64,000 nt of DNA from Saussurea involucrata (GCA_033807775.1 CM066315.1:60768320-60832319); one strand, 5' to 3'; positions 10,030-20,414 are shown, numbered from the stretch's first letter. Numbers and translations are program-made. The notes: generated by a model not told the origin, from the sequence alone.

Positions 10030-12440
10030 AATTGAACTTCTGTATCTTCATCACTCTGACCTTGAATTGTCTTTGAACAACGAACTTTCCTCGAATAATC
10101 TTAGTAAATCTTTTTGACTTTGACACATCATTTCTCCCCCTTAGTCTTTCATTGATAAATCTGTCCTTTTCTCCAGAATATTATTTCTCCCCCTGGTCTT
10201 CATCATGTTATTTCTCCCCATTTTTGATGATTGTGAGCATCATGATCATCAAAACCTTTAACAATTCCAGCACGCTCTTTGTTCATTACTAACATTCTCC
10301 TCCTTTTGATATGATAATCCGTCAATTCCCAAAAAAAATTATCCGAATCTTTTCAAATTCAGATAAGAAAGTGGTAACCCTAAAACAACGAATGAATCAG
10401 TTAAAATGTCTGTAAGTATCACGGAGCCACTTAGTACAACGGATGTACTTTGGAAAGGAGTTTTTTTGTGTTCACTCCCCCAGGGCTTCCATTCAATCAT
10501 CGAAAAACACAAAGGAATTTCTATGAACGTTATGACAAGAAAACATATTCCTTGTGTGTACGTGCATGTGTAGAAATGATTGAAGCAACTTATGCTTGGC
10601 TCAAAGTGTGTAAACTGTTGAGACAGAAACAAGTTTTCCACGGACTCAATGTGCATGATTGAAGTGCGAAGGTGGGGCAAACTTCCTTCTTTTTCAATAT
10701 CCAAACCTTCTGAATGAAGATTAGATAGATTATATGATACGTCCCCAAGAAAAATGAAACATTCCTTTGTTAAGAAAAAAATGAGTAGCTGGTGGGGTTA
10801 AAGCAAGAGTTGGCATAGGTCAACTGCCTGTTTCAATGATGGTCACCAAAGAATCTGAACCAATCAGTAATATGGCTTCCCGGCTCAAAAAATGGTTGGT
10901 GCAGAGTTCTCTTATTCTTTTAACTTTGTTCACACACCCTCTTTCTGTTTTTAATCCGCTCACTTCTACCCAAACTCTCATTTACATTTTACCGCTCAGC
11001 ACAATGAGATTACTCAACCGGATGAGTTATCTCCCCCACTCTTTGATGTACACCCCTCACCCCTCAATCACTCAATGATAACTTCTTGGGTAGGAAACAT
11101 TGGTTAACGTGAATCCATAGAAGTATGTTAAGCTCACACACTGATCCCATGAAATTTTGTCCTAAAATATGTGTTGTTCAACAGTTTAGCTTGAACAAAT
11201 ATGAATCTCAAATTTGAATGACATTGTCATCAGAATGTATGCTCCTCAATAATATCATGAAATATTTGAGCATTTAAACGTTAAAGATTTCTCAAAACAA
11301 GGATAATGAATTAATGAAATGAATTCGAATGACTTGTTTGAGAATCTGACAATGTATCAATCAGATCAAATATCTTGAATGATAATAAAAAGAGGATAGG
11401 GTATCAAATAATTGAAATTTGTTTATATGAACAAATATAAACAATCTTTGAATGAAACGTTTAAGTTCTCACGTTGAAAAAAATGTATGATGCTCAACAA
11501 AATTGAAGTACAAACGGGAGTATTACCATCGAAAAATTTGTTACGTTTTGAGACATGGTAATAACAAAGTCAATATGAAGCGGAATCGGTGTGTATGAAT
11601 ACTTGAAAATATAGAAAAGATAATACACAAGTATTAATCTTTGGAAACACACGGTCAGAAATGATGTTACTATAATCCAAGATTTCCATGAAAAACATTT
11701 AAAATCACACTTCTAAATTCATAAAATATGTTTGAGAATAGAGAAGTGGTTTGAACATTTAAAGAAAAACGATTTTCATTCTTGAAAGTCATTCATCTTT
11801 CAAACAATCGGAGATTAAGATTAGAAGATACTTACACTCAGAAATGTTTGAGCTCCCCCTCAAATCATGATAGAATGATTTAAATTCTTATAAGCTCCCC
11901 CTTAACATGTGCAAAAGATCTCTATTTGAATAAAATCTGCACAAAGAACAAGACTTAGATTAAAATATCCTTATTCATTAAAACGAGTTCTGAATTACCA
12001 GGATTGAAGTAAATTCATAAGTCATAGTCGTTGAAGAACGAGTCCTGATCTGATATAATCAGAAGTCAAAATCTATTTGCAGTTCGAGTTCTGAACTGAA
12101 TTATTCAGAAGCCAAATATCATTGAAGTACGAGTCCTGAACTATTGTATTCAGAAGTTTACTCTTTACTCCCCCTTAAAAACACATGTACTTTTCTTTAA
12201 AAGTCTGCACATCTTCTCTTCTGTTTTCCAGTCATGTGTGTGGTATACATCTCACAATCAACATTACACATGATGAACCTGTAAAACAGATTAAGTAGAT
12301 TTTGGTACCTAATGGAACTTGAGTCCTCGTTTGTTAGGTGCAGTTTTATTTTACGGAAACTCGATAAGTACCATACCAATAAGAAGCATAATCTTTATGC
12401 GCAAAATCATTTGATCTACAGTAGGAACAACAAATTTGCT
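10030..12440. other. Non-coding interior of the 9-15 kb element
   Basis: No supported ORF. AT-rich, with several runs of CTCCCCC(T) (polypurine on the minus strand; around 10136, 10185, 11863, 12174) and three copies of a GAGT(T/C)CTGA(A/T)CTG phrase around 11985-12150. The open frames on this stretch show no family resemblance. Confidence 0.5.
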
Positions 12441-12455
12441 TGTGTGCCAACCTAA

Positions 12456-13951
12456 TCAGATGATTTGCAGAATAAACAGGATTAGGTTACCTTTCGGAGC
12501 ATTGTTCCTCTTTGCATTTGATGTGGAAGCAGATGAATTTGAAACATCTTTCTCCAGAGTTGTGCCTTTGACTCTCCATTCCATCTTCACCTTCTTAAAG
12601 ACTGTAGTTTCTTTAGGCTTAGAAGGAGCAGTATTAACTTTAGGCACATTTGGATTATCATCTGATTTATCAAACAGAGTATTATAGAAGAGATTTGAAG
12701 AACGAATCTGATCTTTTGAGAAATCATTTGATCTATTAAATTGTTTTGAAGAAATGTTCTTAAAAATTGAACTTGAAGCAGTTTTAAAAGAACATTCAGA
12801 ATCATTTGAATCTACAAGTGGAGTCTGAATAATTGATTCAGGACTTGCTTGTTTTGACACATCAACTTTAAAAACGATGTCTTCAAGTTCTTTGATTTTG
12901 TTGATCAAAACATTTTTCTCCTTAAAAATTAGATCATATATCTTTTGGAGATCAGATTTTATCATTTGATCCTTCATAATATCTGCTGATAAACCAGATA
13001 ATCTTTTTGTAAGATTTAGAATCGCATCTTCAAAATATTTTCGTTCTGATTCAAAATATTTTTCCAAAAACTTCCGTTTATCAATTATCTCTTTGAAAAT
13101 CTCCATATATTTCTTTTTAAGATTTATATTTTCTTTCTCAAAGAGATCTTTCCTTTCCGCAACAACTTTTCTTTCTTTTTCCAAAATGTTTTCCAAGTCA
13201 GAAATTTTCACGGAGAGCTCGGCATTTTGAAGACTGTTCTTTTCAATTCCTTCTCAAAAAGCTTTTCTTTTTCAGCAAATTCTTTTCTTTCATTCTTTAA
13301 GACATTTTCAAAATCAGATAACTTCATGGAAAACTCAACACTTTTTGCCTCAAAAGATTTTCTTTCTTCATTAAATTCCACCCTTTCTTTTTCAAGTTTT
13401 TCATTTTCAAGTTTTTCATTTTCAAGAAACATAACTTTTTCAAAATCAGAGACTTGTTTTGAAAGTTTTATACATTTCAGTTCAATCTCTTTCTTTTCAT
13501 CAAAAGATTTCTTTGAAAAATTTGATAACTTTTGTATACATATCTTTTCTAATTTTTCTTTTTCTTTTGTAAACTCAGATGCGAATTCATAAAATTTTCT
13601 TTTTAAGACAGTGTTTTCACTTTCCAAATCAGAAATCCTTTTTGAAAATTCAAATGATTTTTCTTTGAAAGATTTTCTTTCAGCTTCAAAAGATTTTTCC
13701 AAACAGATTTTCTTGTCCTGAAAACCAGTGCTGTCAAAAATAAGTTTCTTGGCAACTTTGTCCTTTTCAGCTCGAACTCCTTTTAGCTCTTGTATCTCTC
13801 TTTCAAGGCCAGAAACTTTCTCTTTCAGAGATGAATTCTCAATTCTCAAATTTTCTCGTTCTGCTTCGAGAATTGGAATTTCATGCATGTATAAAATTGC
13901 CGTATCTCTTCTTGTGTATCTAACATTCCCTCTCTCATCAGTAGTAGGCAT
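12456..13951 (-). pseudogene. Gag-like coiled-coil protein, frameshifted
   Basis: The ORF begins MPTTDERGNVRYTRRD at 13951 and is almost entirely predicted coiled coil, built of diverged repeats of the type FSKRISDLESEN, LSKQVSDFEKVM and FSMKLSDFENVLKNER. Near 13215-13230 the frame shifts by one base: the first frame ends MPSSP while the next frame continues LSVKISDLENILEKER, clearly the next repeat. The C-terminal part (to 12456) is Ser/Asn-rich and basic (KVKMEWRVKGTT). It resembles the C-terminal half of some copia gag proteins, without the UBN2 domain or a clear zinc knuckle. Structural role is inferred. Confidence 0.6.
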
Positions 13952-14059
13952 CTTTCCTCACTAGATTGTAGATCTTTCAGAAATTCAGACAAAAAAGTGT
14001 ATGATATACACTTGGAAAACTTTTTCAGAAAAAGTTTTCTTATCCAACTTGAAAATTTC

Positions 14060-14535
14060 CTTGTTTTAACAAGCTTTTCGCAACACACTGTGAAATGGCA
14101 AACTATTCACAACAAACAGATAAACTCAAGAACTTCTCGCAACCAGTAGGATACGAACTCTTTACTTCTCGCAAGCAACTGATAAGAACAATGAAACTTC
14201 TCGCAACAAGCTTAATGCGAATTCCTTATTGTTCGCAACAAGCTCAATACAAAAAATCCACTTCTCGTATCTAGTTGAATACGAACAATCCACTTCTCGT
14301 ATCTAGTTCAATACGAACACCTCACTACTCGCAACAAACAGATGCGAATTCTTTCACTTTACGTATCAAACCAAACCGAGTAGTTTACTCTTCGTATCAG
14401 GAACAATACAAAAACTAGACTTCTCATGTGATGAGCAATACGGAAAAAAAATATGCGAACAAATTATGAAGGATGCGAGTTCTTTATGAAGCTTGCGAAC
14501 AATACTTGAATGTTGCGAGTTCTTTAGATCATGCG
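14060..14535. repeat. TTCTCGCA/TGCGAA motif cluster, right
   Basis: A dense series of CTTCTCGCAA, ATGCGAAT, ATACGAAC and CTTCTCGTAT motifs lies between the primer site and the gag start, so in the 5' leader of the element. The set mirrors the cluster at 9570-10020. Part of this leader (14164-14710) recurs at 54370-54916 inside another element's LTR. Confidence 0.8.
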
Positions 14536-14948
14536 AACACTTGACCAAAAATCACAATTTCAGCCATATTTCTTTCAATTCTTTATCAAATTCGATGAAA
14601 CTTGCACAAATTGATTCGAAAATTGATTTCGCACACTTTTGTAGTTATCACAAAAGTGTAATTCCTCAAAAATATCAAGATTAGATCTAAACTCAGTAAA
14701 ATGAACTTTTCGAACAAAATATTGCTAAATCTCCAAAATTCACAAAATCTAGACAGATTTAGGTAAAATCACTTGAATCAAATGTGTTCAGGAAGATGAA
14801 ACGCATGCTATGAACACAAAATTTGATCCAAATTGTCCAGAATTGAGAAATTTCGAAAAACTATATGAACAGTGTATGCGAGCTCCCAAAAAAAATCCAA
14901 GAAATCTTCAAGAAATTCTTCAAGAAACTGTCCGAAATCTCTGTCTGT

Positions 14949-14960
14949 GCTCTGATACCA
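14949..14960 (-). promoter_or_regulatory. Primer-binding site, tRNA-Met type
   Basis: On the minus strand TGGTATCAGAGC lies two bases inside the right LTR. This is the usual initiator-Met tRNA primer site of plant LTR retrotransposons and fixes the element's orientation. Confidence 0.9.
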
Positions 14961-14962
14961 AA

Positions 14963-15228
14963 TGTTAATTCCCAAATCTAGTGAATGAATGTGAAAATGT
15001 AGACACAATCTAGAGAGTGAAAGTCATCCATCATTCATTGATATAACAAAGATTACAAATGAGAAATGACTAACATTCATTTGAGTTCCTAAAGAGTTAC
15101 CCTTAGTTTTGACACCATAAGCCTATTTATACCTAAGACTTACAAGGTATAAAGGCTAAAACTTACAACATTGACCATTACAAGACATTGACTTTACAGT
15201 AAATCTTGAATACAATAATGTCCTAACA
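14963..15228 (-). repeat. 5' LTR of the 9-15 kb element
   Basis: Same sequence as 9061-9326 with about six substitutions. Adjacent to the primer site, hence the 5' LTR. The TSD TATGT follows. Confidence 0.9.
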
Positions 15229-15468
15229 TATGTTGTTGCCCGTATTCAAGAACATAAAACGGAGATCAATTACTAATTTTCTTGCTTATCTTTATATAAT
15301 AATCCATTGTTCAATTGTTTATGTTTCTAACATTTCTGACACCATCGATGATTCTTGCATCTTGAATGCCTATTATGCGGTATATGTTCATGTAGCACGA
15401 TTTGAAACCAAAATCAAGATATCAAGTTATCCAAGAAAGTGCATAGAGAGAAATAGAAGGTAATCAAA

Positions 15469-15600
15469 AGGGCCTTTAGCCTAGCGGTATCGGAGCCCTT
15501 GATCTTGTAGGAGGTCATGGGCTCAAACCTCACCAAAGGTGAGGATGGTGTGTAAGTTTATTTGTTTCATTTGCCACGAACGATATATTGAAAAGTTTAA
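15469..15600 (+). repeat. SINE-like tRNA-derived sequence
   Basis: TAGCCTAGCGG at 15477-15487 fits the A-box consensus TRGCNNAGYGG exactly, and GGGCTCAAACC at 15519-15529 is close to the B-box GGTTCRANNCC, about 31 bp apart. This is the pol III internal promoter layout of tRNAs and tRNA-derived SINEs. It does not fold as a clean tRNA cloverleaf by eye and the sequence runs on past the tRNA length, so a SINE head is preferred over a tRNA gene. The 3' end is not defined. Confidence 0.55.
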
Positions 15601-15876
15601 AACTTTGTTATTGAACACTAATTACAGTACCTGTATGAGCGATAAGAGATTGAAAATGAGGTAGCGACTCGTCGGTGAAAGAAGGTGGTCGGAGTAGGCG
15701 AAAGAAGGTGGTCGGCGTCTTGTGGTTGTGGAGCCGATGAGAGGGAGAGGGAGAGGGGGTAAAACCCTAAAAAATTAACCATGGAAGAGGAGAAGGTAAT
15801 TATTGACTTTTAATGTAAATGTAAACGGAGTAAATGAAGAGTTTCTTATTTTAATGGTTGTGGTCAAATAGCATTA

Positions 15877-16105
15877 TGACACGTGTCCCTTCCTTATCCC
15901 AAGATTTTTTTTTATAATTTAAATATCAAAACACAAGTTGCGGTTTGCATATTCCAATGCTTGCGGTTTTATAAGATTGTGACACGTGTCTTTACCACAT
16001 CCCAAGACGTTGCTTGCGGTTTCTATTCTATCGGCTTGCGTTCTAATTTAAAAGGGATAATGACACGTGGCCTCGATCGTATCCCTTGCGGTGGCTTGCA
16101 GTGTT
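15877..16105. repeat. Three G-box-bearing repeats (TGACACGTG)
   Basis: TGACACGTGTC at 15877, TGACACGTGTC at 15980 and TGACACGTGGC at 16061 each sit at the head of a diverged 80-100-bp unit containing TATCCCAAG/TATCCCTTG and TTGCGGT. CACGTG is the plant G-box core. No gene follows closely, so a promoter role is only a possibility. Confidence 0.6.
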
Positions 16106-16271
16106 GACCTTATTTTAGAAAATTGTACTTTTTTGGAGTGCGTCAGAAAAAGTCTGACACTACAAGTAAAAGTCGTCTTACGGTGTCAGACTTGCGAGAT
16201 GCTGGTTAGTTTGGTAAAAAAATAAATTAAATGGTTAAAAGTTGAAGATAATAGTGTGATATGGCCATTTA

Positions 16272-16994
16272 GGCTATGTTTGGCAAACTAGCTGATAAGC
16301 TAGCTTGTAGCTGATAAGCTAGTTAATGAAGAAGTCATGTTTGGCAAAACTAGCTTATAAACATGTAAAATGACAAAAAATGACATCTTCAATAAATTAT
16401 CAATTACAATATTTAATTATATAATTAAAACAAATTTATAGCAATATAATACGTTAATTAATACAACCAATGTAATAAAAAATTAAATAACATAACTTAT
16501 TAATTAAAAGAATTTAATTTTTTTACTACATATATACTATAAATTTTGAATTTGTTAAAACAAGTTAGAAAAAAATATATATTAATTTATAATTTTAATA
16601 ACCGCTACATACATTATAAAAAAATTAATCAATTAATAATTGAAAAGATAAATAGTAATTGATAATTAAAATATATTGATTGATATTAAAAAATAAATAA
16701 AAATAATTTATATGATTAACAATAAATTTAAATAAATAAAAATTAATATTAAAGTATAATTAAAATTTAATTTAATAATTTTCAGTTAATATTAATTAAT
16801 ATTTATTAATTAATTAAATTTAAAAAATTAATATTTATTTATAATAATAGTTAAAATAATAGTTAATAAATAATAATTGATATTAATAAGAGTAATATTG
16901 GAATATTCATAAAAAAGCTACTAAAAAGCTACTTCAAGTAGTTTTTTAAAAAGTTAGCTTATAAGTTAAGATAGCTTATGGTCATTCAAACATG
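16272..16994. mobile_element. AT-rich MITE-like element
   Basis: Starts near GGCTATGTTTGGCAAAC and ends near TCATTCAAACATG, giving a short imperfect inverted terminus around (C/T)ATGTTTG. Both ends hold AGCTTATAAG/GCTGATAAGC palindromes; the middle 400 bp is almost pure A/T. No transposase and no clear TSD. The right end abuts the second MULE's TSD. Confidence 0.5.
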
Positions 16995-17011
16995 TTACCA
17001 AAAAAAAAGTT

Positions 17012-17278
17012 GGGAAATTAATTAAAATGCCACAAGTTTGACCCAAACTTACCAAAATGCCACAAATCTCGCCCATCTTACCGAAATGCCACAAAAATCC
17101 GCGGTGGGCCCCGCGATCGCGGGTCCCAGGCCCACGTGTCACCCAAGTTTGCCCACTTTGCCCGCGTTGGTCCCTCAAGAATGCCCGCGGCCCACCTCTC
17201 CCCCCTCAAGAATGCCTGTGTTGGCAGTTTTGGTCCCTGCCCGCGTTGAGAGCCCGCGATCGCGGGCTAACCCGCTAC
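17012..17278 (+). repeat. Left terminal inverted repeat of the MULE
   Basis: Inverted copy of 36263-36509. It contains three sub-repeats with AAATGCCACAA spaced about 30 bp, then GC-rich blocks with CCGCGATCGCGGG twice and TCAAGAATGCC twice. Compared with the right TIR it has about 30 extra bases near 17125-17160. Confidence 0.9.
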
Positions 17279-17527
17279 TTTTCGAATTTACTGTTTGGTC
17301 CCTGAAGTTTGTTGCAAATTTAAAAAAACATTAATGGTCCCTATAGTTTTTAGGTTATCATTTTATGTGGTTTTTAATGTATTGTTTCCTTTCCATTTTA
17401 ATGTTTTTAATATAGAAATTCACTTAAGTTATTTAACAAGGAAATAAATTAACAACATCAAATAAAAATTATTGCAAATCATCTTCCCAACCGAAACGGA
17501 TACAGTGCATGTAAACAAAGAAATCTA

Positions 17528-18100
17528 TTACTGGAAGGCGTCCTGGAGTCTTGTGATCAAGTTAACCTTTTCCTTGATCACGTCCTCCATTCCCATGTAG
17601 TCCGATTCGAGTTCTTCTAGTTCCTCTTCAGCTTCCTTAATCTCTCGTTGCAGCTGCCGAACGTGAGCCCTACCCATGGCCAGTTCTCGTTTATTCCCCG
17701 CTAGATATTCCATTTTCCCCTGCTGAATCCCCCTGTTATGGTTCCACATACCCTTTACCTTTTCGATATCGGCGTTCGCCCCATGAATGGCTTTTTGCAC
17801 TGCGAGAGTAATTTGTTGACTTTGTCGAAGACCCGTCGGCATAAAATCATACATTGGTGGGGTTCTCATGCCATTATCGAAGTAGTAATTGTCGGATGTC
17901 ATCTCCCAGTCTGCTTCCTCCTCAGGCGTGAATGGAAAATCGGCCGCAGTTCGCCCACAGTTTCTCCACTCCTCATCTGTTTCCGGTACCTTCCAGGTAC
18001 TCTGGCGAGCTCCATCGTTCAGTGGTTGGTAGGCTCCCGAACGTGAAGTTCCATCCACATTCGCCGACCTGTTCCCCCTTGATCTTGAACCTCCAGCCAT
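17528..18100 (-). CDS. Hypothetical coiled-coil protein of the MULE (190 aa)
   Basis: Intact single-exon ORF with a conventional ATG and stop. The N-terminus is Ser/Arg/Gly-rich (MAGGSRSRGNRS), the middle acidic/aromatic (FPFTPEEEADWEMTSDNYYF), and the C-terminal third is a clear coiled coil (LQREIKEAEEELEELESDY, then KEKVNLITRLQDAF). It lies just inside the left TIR and downstream of the Ulp1 gene on the same strand. It is undamaged while the adjacent Ulp1 gene is clearly dead. I do not recognise a named family; the N-terminal half loosely recalls plant transposon proteins with W..(T/S)DEE motifs. Function unknown. Confidence 0.65.
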   Translation of the reverse strand: MAGGSRSRGNRSANVDGTSRSGAYQPLNDGARQSTWKVPETDEEWRNCGRTAADFPFTPEEEADWEMTSDNYYFDNGMRTPPMYDFMPTGLRQSQQITLAVQKAIHGANADIEKVKGMWNHNRGIQQGKMEYLAGNKRELAMGRAHVRQLQREIKEAEEELEELESDYMGMEDVIKEKVNLITRLQDAFQ

Positions 18101-18193
18101 GGTGTTAAGAAAAGCGAGAGTGTGTTTGTAAACGGTGAGGAGAATGTCTAAAAGATAGATAGGAAGTTGTGAATTACTACTTCATCATGCCAT

Positions 18194-18204
18194 CTACTTA
18201 TAGC
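18194..18204 (-). promoter_or_regulatory. Possible TATA box of the coiled-coil ORF
   Basis: On the minus strand GGCTATAAGTAG lies about 95 bp upstream of the ATG at 18100, a plausible plant TATA position. No other support. Confidence 0.4.
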
Positions 18205-18240
18205 CGTGAAAATGTATGTTCTTCATCAGATATGGTCAAA

Positions 18241-18352
18241 GATTTCGTCTGAAAAAGTTGCCTGCATGATTCGTCTGAATAGTTCACTGCAAGATTCGTT
18301 TGAAAAGAGCCTGTAAGATTCGACTGAAAAAGTAACTGCAATATTCGTCTGC
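18241..18352. repeat. Four to five 28-bp tandem repeats upstream of the coiled-coil ORF
   Basis: Diverged units of GATTCGTCTGAAAAAGTTGC type, spaced 26-30 bp, directly upstream (minus-strand sense) of the putative TATA box. A (TA)n microsatellite lies further out at about 18505-18535. Confidence 0.6.
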
Positions 18353-18499
18353 TCTTGAATAAAGGTCTTTCATTAGGCATTAATTTTTGCATCCAATAAT
18401 CTATGTATTAGGATTATCGCAAGTTTCATAAACCTACTTACTAGGTGTTGGAAAATTTTAGTAAAAATATGGGTTTTACTAAACTTTGGACGCTTTTAA

Positions 18500-18532
<33 letters not shown>

Positions 18533-18765
18533 CGTGTTATATATAACTGACTTTTAGTAGGTTTATGTTCTCCTATATGAGAGCTTCGAAACGATACATA
18601 ATGCGTCCAAATTGAAGTATGTGTGAAAGAGATATCGATACTCAAAGTTGATTAATTGTATGAAATTAGCATAAACCAAATGAAGTAAACAGTAAGTCAA
18701 TCACAATACTTTAACAAAATAAGTTAATAGTAAAAATAACAATTATTTAATGTTACATAAACATC

Positions 18766-19167
18766 CTAACTAATTAGACAATGCGCATAAATTGACTCCG
18801 CCATATGTCGGCGGATATTCATGGCCTCATCGTCGGTTTCGTTAGGGGGTACCCATATCTCCTCGTTATTTATCAACTTTTGGACATTACGGCATACTCA
18901 TACACCGCAATCCGCATATAACCCGGTCTGCTGGGGTACTTGGCTGGCCATCTTTGTGCGAAAGATACTTCACACTTCGTGACGTCTATGATCCCCTATC
19001 AATGAAAAGAACGTATATAGTTTTGTTTTAAACGATTGCATCTGCTCTGTCAATTGTTGTTTGCAAAGACCGTCCTTTTCGCTGTCATATAGGGTCATGA
19101 CCATAGTGTCTAGTTCAAACACTCCAAGCAGCCAATGTCTGGGATGCAAGCATATGGGGATGTACAC
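18766..19167 (-). pseudogene. Ulp1 catalytic exon of the second MULE, two nonsense codons
   Basis: The exon begins after a TTTCAG acceptor at 19167 and reads HPRHWLLGVFELDTMVM, with the catalytic His and Asp. It then meets a TGA (18970-18972) after DHRRHEV. In the same frame it goes on to QVPQQTGLYADCGV, with the oxyanion Gln and catalytic Cys, followed immediately by another TGA. The frame stays open through VCRNVQKLINNEEIWVPPN and IRRHMAESIYAHCLIS to a TAG at 18766-18768. Both internal TGA codons are one transition away from sense codons. The protease is therefore dead, although the catalytic residues survive. Confidence 0.75.
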
Positions 19168-19236
19168 CTGAAATATTACAATATATGTCATATATGTTAT
19201 TAAATAAAATAACAGTAAAACGATTTACATACCCTA

Positions 19237-19400
19237 TCGAGGAGAGTCCAAGAGGTCCCTTCCGAGCCATTGCATATTTCGATCATGGAGGCAGGACCTT
19301 GATGGTCCATCAGTATGCACTGAAAGAACATAGTGTGCATGATGGTCCACCTCGTGTCTACGCCACGATGTTTTTGCAACAGGCTAACCCAAGAATCGAC
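19237..19400 (-). other. Ulp1 upstream exon (second MULE)
   Basis: On the minus strand the frame reads HVDSWVSLLQKHRGVDTRW, then TIMHTMFFQCILMDHQG and GTSWTLLDR, ending at a possible donor. The pattern of W, LL, RW and FF residues matches the exon just 5' of the protease domain in the first MULE (2505-2690). Confidence 0.55.
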
Positions 19401-19483
19401 GTGCTATGCATAAAAAATAGATGGTTAGACATGTAATATAAATATATTTGATTATATATGACTATATTTTAACTTCATACTAA

Positions 19484-19880
19484 CCGTATCGTCTAAGTCA
19501 GAGTTCACAGGGTCATCCGCAAGCAATGTTTCAAAAAACGAGGGGTTGATTTCTAAGCCCCCGTAAGGGGTGAATGTCAAGTTGGGGAGGCGACCAGTCT
19601 TGCACATCCTCAATATTTCTGGTCCATCAAGAGGCTCCGGTGAAGGCTCCTTTCCATTTTTGTTCTTTCGTCCCTTCTATCCCCCCGCTTTCTTTGCTTG
19701 CTTTTTAGCGGCCGGTGGTGTCGTAGATCCTTGTTGCCCAAACGGGAAACGAAGAAATTGAGAAATGAAGTGCGGCCGCTTTTGAGGGAGCGGGGTCACC
19801 TGTGGTGGATCTACAACATCCATCGGGTCATCTTCCGGATCCGGCTCCGAGAAGTGCTCCTTGACAATAGAAGACTCCAT
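19484..19880 (-). other. Basic/proline-rich linker exon of the second Ulp1 gene
   Basis: Minus-strand segments with MESSIVKEHFSEPDPEDDPM, PPAAKKQAKKAGG and GRLPNLTFTPYGGLEINP. Two frames are involved near 19680, so it may be frameshifted or hold a small intron. It links the repeated exons to the protease part. Confidence 0.45.
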
Positions 19881-19999
19881 CAGCTGAAAATTAAGTTATT
19901 AGATGTTTTAAGTATAATTTAGGAAATGTTCACAATTAAACCAAAATAACTTATAGTATGCCTGTGCACTGGCGGTGTGAGGTACGACGACGGCCCCGA

Positions 20000-20410
20000 C
20001 ATTTCTGGCCGGTAATACTCTCCGGCCGGAGCGCCAAAGATGTCCGTGAATGCCCCCGACATCCCGGCCCCCGACATTTGGGAGGTGTATGCCCCCGACA
20101 TCCCGGCCTGTGTGACATTGATCATTATAAGAGTTACAAAATTAGGAACTAACATATAACTATAATGGTTACTCAGTGTGACTTACACTCTCCGGGATAG
20201 TAGAATAGGATGACGTGCCAAACGACGGCATCTGGGAGGTGTATGCCCCCGACATCCCGGCCCCCGACATCGCGACCTGCGTGACATTGATCATTAAAAT
20301 AGTTAGAAACTTAGGAACTAACATATAACTATAATGGTTACTCAGTGTGACTTACACTCTTCGGGATAGTAGAATAGGATGCCGTGCCAAACGGCGGCAT
20401 CTGGGAGGTG
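20000..20410 (-). repeat. Tandem exon repeats of the second Ulp1 gene
   Basis: Units of about 169 bp, each holding a short exon that reads AYTSQMSGAGMSGA-like on the minus strand plus flanking intron. The anchor TGTGACTTACACTC occurs at 20177 and 20346, and again at about 32993 beyond the Sirevirus. So at least three exon-intron units were duplicated before the Sirevirus landed in one of them. The first unit also contains MSGPSSYLTPPV. Confidence 0.7.
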
Positions 20411-20414
20411 TATG

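Larger units (their letters stand above)
9061..15228 (-). mobile_element. Non-autonomous LTR retrotransposon (6168 bp)
   Basis: Two 266-bp LTRs (9061-9326 and 14963-15228; TGTTAATTCC...CCTAACA) are flanked by the 5-bp TSD TATGT (9056-9060 and 15229-15233). A tRNA-Met-type primer site lies next to the right LTR and a purine tract next to the left, so the element is on the minus strand. The interior (5.6 kb) has only a gag-like coiled-coil ORF; no integrase, reverse transcriptase or RNase H is seen. By eye the LTRs differ at about six positions, suggesting a moderately old insertion. Mobilisation would need enzymes in trans. Confidence 0.9.

Noticed and set aside
15469..15545. Functional tRNA gene
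   Set aside because: A- and B-boxes fit, but I could not fold a full cloverleaf with a matched acceptor stem, and the sequence extends beyond tRNA length.
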